A stretch of DNA of 9,317 nt from Nitrospinota bacterium (GTDB taxonomy: Bacteria; Nitrospinota; Nitrospinia; UBA9942; JAHJSF01), in the NCBI GenBank assembly GCA_018830405.1, contig JAHJSF010000041.1:1-9317 (forward strand), written 5' to 3'. Shown here piece after piece: positions 1-3,770 of the stretch; positions within the stretch are counted from its first letter, which is position 1; each line of letters opens with the position of its first letter. The position numbers and the translations under genes were made by a program. The notes beneath the pieces were generated by a model. It ran no database searches. It was not told the DNA's origin and was given only the letters and a program-made list of their open reading frames with translations.

Positions 1-130
1 GCCCGGGGATAATGTAAGCATAGAGGGGGAGTTGATTACCCCTATAGCTATGACCAAGGACCTGCGTTTTGCAATCCGTGAAGGTGGAAGAACGGTTGGC
101 GCAGGCGTTATCAGTGAGGTGATTGAATGA
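1..130 (+). CDS. tuf: Elongation factor Tu, C-terminal end (partial)
   Basis: This is the last 42 complete codons of EF-Tu, the GTPase that delivers aminoacyl-tRNA to the ribosomal A site. Base 1 is the third base of the preceding codon. The translated tail runs [17 protein letters not shown], then a segment containing [17 protein letters not shown], and ends SEVIE. This is the standard end of the third beta-barrel domain (domain III), which contacts the tRNA T stem. The GTP-binding domain lies upstream of the window. The stop TGA (128-130) overlaps the start of rpmG in an ATGA arrangement, so the 3' end of tuf also supplies the rpmG ribosome binding site. A second tuf copy elsewhere in the genome is common in bacteria but cannot be judged here. 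Identification is firm despite truncation. Confidence 0.97.
   Translation, partial: PGDNVSIEGELITPIAMTKDLRFAIREGGRTVGAGVISEVIE
116..122 (+). promoter_or_regulatory. Ribosome binding site of rpmG, inside tuf
   Basis: GAGGTGA lies within the last codons of tuf. The GAGG core (116-119) ends 7 nt before the ATG at 127. It fixes the rpmG start at the ATG that overlaps the tuf stop codon and supports translational coupling of the two genes. Confidence 0.7.
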
Positions 131-276
131 GGGAGATTATTCAGCTTGCCTGCTTAGAGTGTGCTCGCAGAAATTATTCTACGACCAAGAATAAAAAGAA
201 GACAACTGAGCGGCTTGAGCTGAAAAAATATTGTAAATTTTGCCGCTCTCATACGCTACATAGAGAGACTAAATAG
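127..276 (+). CDS. rpmG: 50S ribosomal protein L33, zinc-binding form
   Basis: A 49-residue basic protein beginning [20 protein letters not shown], matching L33 of the large ribosomal subunit, which sits near the E site. Two CxxC pairs are visible (C9/C12 and C36/C39), with the second in a YCKFCRSH context. This is the zinc-ribbon (C+) form; some bacteria also have a cysteine-free paralogue used under zinc starvation. Length is normal for the family. The ATG overlaps the tuf stop by 4 nt (ATGA), and its Shine-Dalgarno sequence is inside tuf, so coupling to tuf translation is likely. tRNA-Trp follows 17 nt downstream. L33 next to secE/nusG is a widespread bacterial arrangement. The gene is easily missed because it is so short. 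Confidence 0.96.
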   Translation: MREIIQLACLECARRNYSTTKNKKKTTERLELKKYCKFCRSHTLHRETK

Positions 277-293
277 AGCGGAAGATGTCCGTT

Positions 294-367
294 AGGCCAG
301 TAGCTCTAACGGCTAGAGCACCGGACTCCAAATTCGGGTGTTGGAGGTTCGAATCCTCCCTGGCCTG
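294..367 (+). tRNA. trnW: tRNA-Trp, anticodon CCA
   Basis: A full cloverleaf can be drawn by hand. The acceptor stem is AGGCCAG (294-300) with CTGGCCT (360-366), and the discriminator is G367. The D stem is GCTC/GAGC (303-306/316-319). The anticodon stem is CCGGA/TTCGG (321-325/333-337, one G-T wobble) around the loop CTCCAAA with anticodon CCA at 328-330. The T stem is GGAGG/CCTCC with loop TTCGAAT. The 3' CCA is not encoded: GCTA follows the acceptor stem, so a CCA-adding enzyme must complete it. By standard numbering position 14 is T (307) rather than the nearly invariant A. Only 17 nt separate it from rpmG and 19 nt from the first possible secE start, so it must be cut out of the mRNA-type transcript. 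Placement between tuf and secE is common in bacteria. Confidence 0.95.
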
Positions 368-386
368 CTAACTAAATATATTGTGA

Positions 387-590
387 TTGGTATTTACATT
401 GAAAAAGTTTGATGATCTGGTAGCTTTTCTTAAAGAGGTTAGGGCCGAAGGACGTAAGGTAGTCTGGATTGATAGAAGTCAGACGGTGTCTGCGACTATT
501 GCCGTGCTATTTGCGGTTTTGTTGATAGGGTTTTATCTTGGCATAGTCGACGTTGCTTTGTCGAAGATTGTCCAGAGGATTATTCATTAA
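387..590 (+). CDS. secE: Preprotein translocase subunit SecE
   Basis: SecE is the small clamp subunit that stabilises SecY in the inner-membrane SecYEG channel. The protein is 67 residues from TTG 387. It has an amphipathic N-terminal helix (LVAFLKEVRAEGRKVVW), then one hydrophobic segment at about residues 36-53 (ATIAVLFAVLLIGFYLGI). It matches the short single-span SecE found in most bacteria outside the gamma group. The start is uncertain: TTG 387 and in-frame TTG 399 (giving MKKFDDLVAFL, closer to the usual N-terminal length) are both possible, and neither has a clear Shine-Dalgarno sequence. There is an in-frame stop at 384. The usual VVWP motif reads VVWID, so the conserved proline after W27 is isoleucine (codon 468-470). 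The order secE-nusG is the classical one, which supports the call. Confidence 0.93.
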   Translation: MVFTLKKFDDLVAFLKEVRAEGRKVVWIDRSQTVSATIAVLFAVLLIGFYLGIVDVALSKIVQRIIH

Positions 591-638
591 TCGTGTTGCC
601 GGCTTTTGCCTGTATATAGAGTAGGATTATAATTTCCG

Positions 639-1178
639 ATGAGTTTTGATTCAGATAAGAAGTGGTACATCATACATGCCTATTCAGGACATGAGGCTAA
701 GGTTAAGACCCTGCTTGAGGAGAGGATTAAGCGTGCGGGGGTAGAGGATAGGATTTCCCAGATTTTATTGCCGGTTGAAGATGTTGTGGAGATAAGGAAT
801 GGGAGAAAGAAGATAACCAGCCGAAAGTTTTTCCCCGGATATCTCTTGATAGAGATGGAGATGGATGAAAACCTTTGGTATCTAATCAAAGAAACTGCCA
901 GTGTTACCGGCTTTTTGGGAGGTAACAAACCGGTTCCATTAGATGAGGCTGAGGTCAAAAGGTTGGTCGATAGAATGAAGGGCTCTGAAGAAAAACCGAC
1001 CCATAAGGTTGCCTTTGCTGAAGGGGAGAGTGTTCGTGTTATCGATGGTCCGTTTGCTAACTTTACCGGTTCTGTAGAGGATGTAAACATGGATAAGGGG
1101 AAGGTCAAAGTCATAGTTAGCATATTCGGCAGGGGGACACCTGTGGAATTAGATTTCCCTCAAGTGGAAAAGATATAG
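639..1178 (+). CDS. nusG: Transcription termination/antitermination protein NusG
   Basis: NusG binds RNA polymerase across the beta' clamp helices and beta lobe, suppresses pausing, and through its C-terminal domain recruits Rho or ribosomal protein S10. The 179-residue length is typical. The N-terminal NGN domain is clear: [11 protein letters not shown] (residues 9-19), [10 protein letters not shown] (64-73) and GFLG (91-94). A linker at about 114-125 leads to the KOW domain with [12 protein letters not shown] (128-139), FTGSVEDV (142-149) and a final [11 protein letters not shown]. No insertion or truncation is seen. ATG 639 is preceded by AGGA (623-626), a somewhat long spacing of 12 nt. 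It lies 48 nt after secE and 55 nt before rplK. Its polymerase partners rpoB and rpoC are encoded in the same cluster. Confidence 0.98.
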   Translation: MSFDSDKKWYIIHAYSGHEAKVKTLLEERIKRAGVEDRISQILLPVEDVVEIRNGRKKITSRKFFPGYLLIEMEMDENLWYLIKETASVTGFLGGNKPVPLDEAEVKRLVDRMKGSEEKPTHKVAFAEGESVRVIDGPFANFTGSVEDVNMDKGKVKVIVSIFGRGTPVELDFPQVEKI

Positions 1179-1197
1179 TCTTTAGTTGGTCTATTTA

Positions 1198-1213
1198 AGA
1201 TTGTGTGCAATCT
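1198..1213 (+). promoter_or_regulatory. Hairpin in the rplK leader, possible L1 autoregulatory site
   Basis: AGATTG (1198-1203) and CAATCT (1208-1213) form a perfect 6-bp stem with loop TGTG. It is followed 7 nt later by the rplK Shine-Dalgarno region, CATGGAG (1218-1224). In E. coli, L1 represses its own operon by binding an rRNA-like structure just before the L11 start, so the position fits. Direct similarity to an L1 site is limited to the short CATGGAG match as I recall the 23S L1 region, so the role is inference. No T-tract follows, so it is not a terminator. Confidence 0.4.
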
Positions 1214-1233
1214 GTAACATGGAGTTTTAAGAT

Positions 1234-1665
1234 ATGGCGCCTAAGAAGGAAGTTACCAAACTGATAAAGTTGCAAATCCCGGCTGGTCAGGCCAACCCGT
1301 CCCCGCCTGTCGGGCCGGCACTTGGTCAGCATGGTGTTAATATAATGGAGTTTTGCAAGGCCTTCAATGAACAAACGAAGGGGGAGATGGGGACCATTAC
1401 GCCGGTTGTTATATCGGTCTATAAAGATAGATCCTTTTCCTTTGTTACAAAGTCCCCACCGGCAGCTGTTTTAATTAAACAAGCCGTTGGCATAGTAAAG
1501 GGATCAGCAGAACCTAACAAGAATAAGGTTGGCCAGATAACTATGGCCCAACTTAAGGAGATAGCAACCAAGAAAATGGCAGATCTTAATGCCGTTGATA
1601 TGGATGGGGCTATCAGAATTATAGGCGGAACGGCCGTTAGTATGGGTGTAACAATTAAGGATTGA
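1234..1665 (+). CDS. rplK: 50S ribosomal protein L11
   Basis: L11 forms the stalk base with 23S rRNA and is part of the GTPase-associated centre acted on by EF-Tu, EF-G and RelA. The length of 143 residues is normal. The N-terminal domain carries [20 protein letters not shown] (residues 12-31); its prolines (22, 24, 25) form the face contacted by thiopeptide antibiotics. [13 protein letters not shown] follows at 36-48. The rRNA-binding C-terminal domain (about 70-143) has [24 protein letters not shown] and a GGTAVSMGV end. ATG 1234 has GGAG at 1221-1224, spacing 9 nt. It precedes rplA as in nearly all bacteria. A small hairpin sits directly before the ribosome binding site, where L1 feedback control acts in E. 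coli. Confidence 0.98.
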   Translation: MAPKKEVTKLIKLQIPAGQANPSPPVGPALGQHGVNIMEFCKAFNEQTKGEMGTITPVVISVYKDRSFSFVTKSPPAAVLIKQAVGIVKGSAEPNKNKVGQITMAQLKEIATKKMADLNAVDMDGAIRIIGGTAVSMGVTIKD

Positions 1666-1694
1666 CAAGGGTTGCGCCATTAAATTCTTGGCTA

Positions 1695-1728
1695 CTCAGT
1701 TAAACAGCGTTGGGTTGTTTTGCTTGAG
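1695..1728 (+). promoter_or_regulatory. Imperfect hairpin in the rplK-rplA spacer
   Basis: The 115-nt spacer (1666-1780) can fold as CTCA (1695-1698) with TGAG (1725-1728) and GTTAAACAGC (1699-1708) with GTTGTTTTGC (1714-1723). The loop is GTTGG (1709-1713), with one T-T mismatch, two G-T wobbles and one bulged T (1724). No T-tract follows directly, so it is not a standard terminator. rplK and rplA are usually only a few nucleotides apart, so a long structured spacer is unusual. The function is unknown; an RNA processing or translational control element is possible. Confidence 0.4.
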
Positions 1729-1780
1729 GAGTGGTAAGGTTATTTAGTGACGTGCTTTTATTTTTTCAGGTGATTTTAAG

Positions 1781-2491
1781 ATGAAAACACATGGTAAGAG
1801 ATATATTTCTGTAGCGGAAAAGATTGAGCCGGGCAAAAAGTTCTCTTTTGAAGAAGGAACCAAAAAGATTAAAGAGGTTGGTCCTGCCAAATTCGATGAG
1901 ACATTAGAGATAGCGGTTCGTTTGGGGGTCAACCCCGCTCATGCCGATCAGATGGTTCGTGGAACGGTTGTTCTGCCGAGTGGAACAGGAAAGACTGTTC
2001 GAGTCTTGGTCGTTGCCCAGGGAGAAAAGCTTGCTGAGGCTACAGCCGCAGGGGCTGATTTTGTGGGTTCTGAAGACATGATTGAAAAGATGAACAAAGG
2101 ATGGCTTGACTTTGATGTTATTGTGGCTACCCCTGACATGATGGGGGCTCTTGGTAAGCTGGGTAAGGTGTTAGGACCGAGAGGTTTGATGCCTAACCCA
2201 AAGTCAGGAACGGTTACATTTGATGTAGCTTCAGCGATTAAGCAGATTAGAGAGGGTAAAATAAACTTCCGCGTAGATAAAGGAGGTGTTGTTCACGCTA
2301 TCTTAGGTAAGGTAAGTTTTGAGCATGTAGATATTATGGCTAACACCAAGTCTCTGCTTGAGGCTCTTGTTAAATTGAAGCCTTCTTCCGCCAAGGGTAG
2401 GTACATAAAGGGAATAGCCCTTTCGACTACCATGGGGCCAGCAGTGAGGCTTGATGAGGTTGAAATATCTAATATGCTTAGAGTTTCTTGA
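1781..2491 (+). CDS. rplA: 50S ribosomal protein L1
   Basis: L1 forms the mobile L1 stalk that helps move deacylated tRNA out through the E site. In many bacteria it also represses its own operon by binding the mRNA. The protein has 236 residues, within the usual 225-240. The L1 signature is clear at about residues 129-145 (KVLGPRGLMPNPKSGTV). Domain I is split around an inserted domain II, with VVLPSGTGKTVRVLVVAQGE (63-82) and DFDVIVATPDMMG (110-122) visible. The C-terminal part has INFRVDKGGVVHAILGK (161-177). ATG 1781 is supported by AGGTGA (1768-1773), spacing 7 nt. It lies 115 nt after rplK, an unusually long gap for this pair, and 60 nt before rplJ. Nothing is missing. Confidence 0.98.
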   Translation: MKTHGKRYISVAEKIEPGKKFSFEEGTKKIKEVGPAKFDETLEIAVRLGVNPAHADQMVRGTVVLPSGTGKTVRVLVVAQGEKLAEATAAGADFVGSEDMIEKMNKGWLDFDVIVATPDMMGALGKLGKVLGPRGLMPNPKSGTVTFDVASAIKQIREGKINFRVDKGGVVHAILGKVSFEHVDIMANTKSLLEALVKLKPSSAKGRYIKGIALSTTMGPAVRLDEVEISNMLRVS

Positions 2492-2498
2492 GTTGGTT

Positions 2499-2513
2499 TG
2501 TTAAGGACTAACA
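2499..2513 (+). promoter_or_regulatory. Small hairpin in the rplA-rplJ spacer
   Basis: TGTTA (2499-2503) and TAACA (2509-2513) pair around loop AGGAC, 27 nt before the rplJ Shine-Dalgarno sequence. Many bacteria have an L10-binding leader before rplJ, but this 60-nt spacer is too short for the usual large leader, and I cannot recognise its conserved core. It could be a remnant or part of a larger fold extending into rplA, or chance. Confidence 0.22.
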
Positions 2514-2540
2514 TACCTGTTTTTTGTTAAATAATTATAA

Positions 2541-2546
2541 AGGAGG
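2541..2546 (+). promoter_or_regulatory. Ribosome binding site of rplJ
   Basis: AGGAGG preceded by A gives a near-perfect Shine-Dalgarno sequence, 5 nt before TTG 2552. This decides the non-ATG start: no ATG, GTG or other start gives a better-placed N-terminus for L10. Confidence 0.85.
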
Positions 2547-2551
2547 ATAAA

Positions 2552-3070
2552 TTGCCTACCGAGGCGAAGCTTAGAACTGTTGATGAATTGAGGGAAAAGT
2601 TTTCAACGGCCCAAAGCGTTATTTTTGCTGAATATAGTGGTTTGAATGCCTTCGAGATTGGCGAGTTACGTCGTCAGCTCAGAGATGCCTCCAGCGAGCT
2701 TTGTGTCGTTAAGAACACATTGGCCCGCAGGGCAGCTGAGGGGACACCTCTTGAATCGGCCGTTGCGTATTTTAGGGGAAGTTCTTCAGTCGTCCTTAAT
2801 TATACAGATTCTACCGATCCTATGAAGGTTATGGTTAAGTCTGCTAAAGATTTAGAGAAACTAAATCTTAAGGGAGGGCTGATTGCCGGCAAGGTTCTCT
2901 CGGCTGAAGAAGTAAAGAAGGTATCTGAGCTTCCGTCGAAAGAGGTTCTTATTGCCCAGTTACTGGCTACCATGAATGCCCCGGCTACAAACTTTGTTGG
3001 TGTATTGTCCGGTGTTATTAGAAAGTTGCTAGATGCTTTAAAAGCCATAGAGCAGAAAAAACAGTCGTAA
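2552..3070 (+). CDS. rplJ: 50S ribosomal protein L10 (stalk anchor)
   Basis: L10 anchors the L7/L12 dimers to the ribosome and, with L11, forms the base of the stalk. It has 172 residues, normal for bacteria. The N-terminal rRNA-binding domain has SVIFAEYSGLNAFEIGELR (residues 22-40) and VVKNTLARRA (52-61). GGLIAGKVLSAEEV follows at 108-121 and LPSKEVLIAQLLATMNAP at 127-144. The C-terminal helix (about 146-170, FVGVLSGVIRKLLDALKAI) is the L7/L12 docking helix. The start is TTG with an excellent Shine-Dalgarno sequence, giving the N-terminus MPTEAKLRTVDELREKF. rplL follows after an unusually long 144-nt spacer. In E. coli the L10-L7/L12 complex represses this operon; a corresponding site is not recognisable here. 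Confidence 0.97.
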   Translation: MPTEAKLRTVDELREKFSTAQSVIFAEYSGLNAFEIGELRRQLRDASSELCVVKNTLARRAAEGTPLESAVAYFRGSSSVVLNYTDSTDPMKVMVKSAKDLEKLNLKGGLIAGKVLSAEEVKKVSELPSKEVLIAQLLATMNAPATNFVGVLSGVIRKLLDALKAIEQKKQS

Positions 3071-3131
3071 ACAGTACTGATAAAGTGGTCTGGATATTGT
3101 TAGATTGAGGTCTTTTTTATTGATTAATGTT

Positions 3132-3157
3132 TTGCATTGTCCGAACGGATGGTGTGA
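3132..3157 (+). promoter_or_regulatory. Wobble-rich hairpin in the rplJ-rplL spacer
   Basis: TTGCATTGTCC (3132-3142) can pair with GGATGGTGTGA (3147-3157) around loop GAAC. This gives 11 pairs, of which five are G-T wobbles, so it would exist only as RNA. It lies in the 144-nt spacer, 13 nt before a second, perfect hairpin. The pairing was drawn by hand and the wobble content makes it less certain than its neighbour. Confidence 0.3.
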
Positions 3158-3171
3158 TTAAGATTAACCTG

Positions 3172-3190
3172 ATGACCATAGATTGGTCAT
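3172..3190 (+). promoter_or_regulatory. Perfect hairpin just upstream of the rplL ribosome binding site
   Basis: ATGACCA (3172-3178) and TGGTCAT (3184-3190) form a perfect 7-bp stem with loop TAGAT; G3171 and T3191 can add a wobble pair. The stem ends 11 nt before the strong rplL Shine-Dalgarno sequence AAGGAGAG (3202-3209). It may protect or expose that site, helping the higher yield needed for L7/L12 (several copies per ribosome). It is not a terminator: no T-tract follows. The function is inferred. Confidence 0.4.
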
Positions 3191-3214
3191 TCGTAAAATT
3201 CAAGGAGAGAAGTT

Positions 3215-3604
3215 ATGTCAGGAGCGGTAAAAATTGCTAAAAAGGATGTTGTATCTTTTATAGAGAGTATGTCTGTTATTGAGCTTTCTGAGTTTGTTAA
3301 AGAGTTAGAGGAAAAATTTGGTGTGTCCGCTGCCCCTGTTGCCATGGCCGGGGTTGCTGCTGTTGTCAGCGGGGAAGCTGTTTCTGATGAACCCAGCACT
3401 GTTTCTGTTATTTTGGCCGCTGCCGGAGATAAGAAGATACAGGTAATTAAGGTAATTAGAGAGATAACAGCGCTCGGCCTTAAAGAGGCCAAGGATCTTG
3501 TTGACGGTGCTCCAAAGCCTGTGAAGGAAGGGATCGAGAAGGCTGAGGCCGAGGCGATTAAGGCCAAGCTTGTTGAAGTTGGGGCTACCATAGAAATAAA
3601 GTAA
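3215..3604 (+). CDS. rplL: 50S ribosomal protein L7/L12
   Basis: L7/L12 forms the multicopy stalk dimers that recruit translation GTPases. The protein has 129 residues, close to the usual 120-130. The N-terminal dimerisation helices (about 9-37) include [17 protein letters not shown]. An Ala/Val-rich hinge follows (about 38-59). The globular C-terminal domain (about 60-129) has [20 protein letters not shown] (73-92), then [14 protein letters not shown] (93-106) and ends GATIEIK. ATG 3215 has AAGGAGAG at 3202-3209, the best-placed ribosome binding site in the ribosomal part of the window, as expected for a protein needed in excess. Upstream spacer hairpins (3132-3190) and the large downstream hairpin before rpoB (3659-3700) would allow its expression to be set apart from both neighbours. 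Confidence 0.98.
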   Translation: MSGAVKIAKKDVVSFIESMSVIELSEFVKELEEKFGVSAAPVAMAGVAAVVSGEAVSDEPSTVSVILAAAGDKKIQVIKVIREITALGLKEAKDLVDGAPKPVKEGIEKAEAEAIKAKLVEVGATIEIK

Positions 3605-3624
3605 TTACCTGTATGAACGGCTTC

Positions 3625-3713
3625 TAACCTGTTTTTATAAGTTGATATATATTTTTAGGCCCTTTTCGCGGGGGGAACTGTTCCCTCATGCGGAAAGGGC
3701 TCTATTCAGGTTA
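3625..3713 (+). promoter_or_regulatory. Large structured RNA element in the rplL-rpoB spacer
   Basis: The core is an 11-bp stem, GCCCTTTTCGC (3659-3669) with GCGGAAAGGGC (3690-3700), having one G-T wobble. After a small internal loop, an inner stem GGGGGAA (3671-3677) pairs with TTCCCTC (3681-3687) around loop CTG. The whole is enclosed by the inverted repeat TAACCTG (3625-3631) / CAGGTTA (3707-3713). No T-run follows the core stem (TCTATTCAGG comes next), so it is not a simple intrinsic terminator. In E. coli the same spacer contains an RNase III cleavage site and a partial attenuator that lowers rpoBC relative to rplL. This element sits in the equivalent place and may do the same; that part is inference. 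Confidence 0.65.
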
Positions 3714-3770
3714 TGCATCCAAGCTCATACAATTCCTTGAAATAGTTCCCAGTAAGGAGATTAATACAAA

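Noticed and set aside
680-1123. Minus-strand open frame opposite nusG, and similar minus-strand frames at 3187-3591, 4571-5221, 5499-5969, 6021-6515, 6386-6868 and 8326-8883
   Set aside because: Each lies wholly or mostly over a clearly conserved + strand gene and has low-complexity Ser/Leu/Ile-rich translations with no recognisable family. They are shadow frames of nusG, rplL, rpoB and rpoC.
2492-2551. Classical L10 leader before rplJ
   Set aside because: The spacer is only 60 nt and shows just a 5-bp hairpin; the larger conserved leader structure is not recognisable.
3072-3079. 8-bp palindrome CAGTACTG right after rplJ as a regulator binding site
   Set aside because: An isolated short palindrome with no promoter near it; expected by chance.
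3113-3118. Run of six T in the rplJ-rplL spacer as a terminator tail
   Set aside because: No stable stem lies directly upstream; only a 3-bp AGA/TCT pairing can be drawn.
3659-3700. The rplL-rpoB hairpin as an intrinsic terminator
   Set aside because: The stem is strong but the following bases are TCTATTCAGG, with no T-tract, and rpoB lies downstream without a clear promoter. Kept as a processing or attenuation candidate.
3737-3765. Possible promoter before rpoB: TTGAAA, 17 nt, ATTAAT
   Set aside because: The -10 is poor (4 of 6) and overlaps the rpoB ribosome binding region, so a transcript would start after the Shine-Dalgarno sequence.
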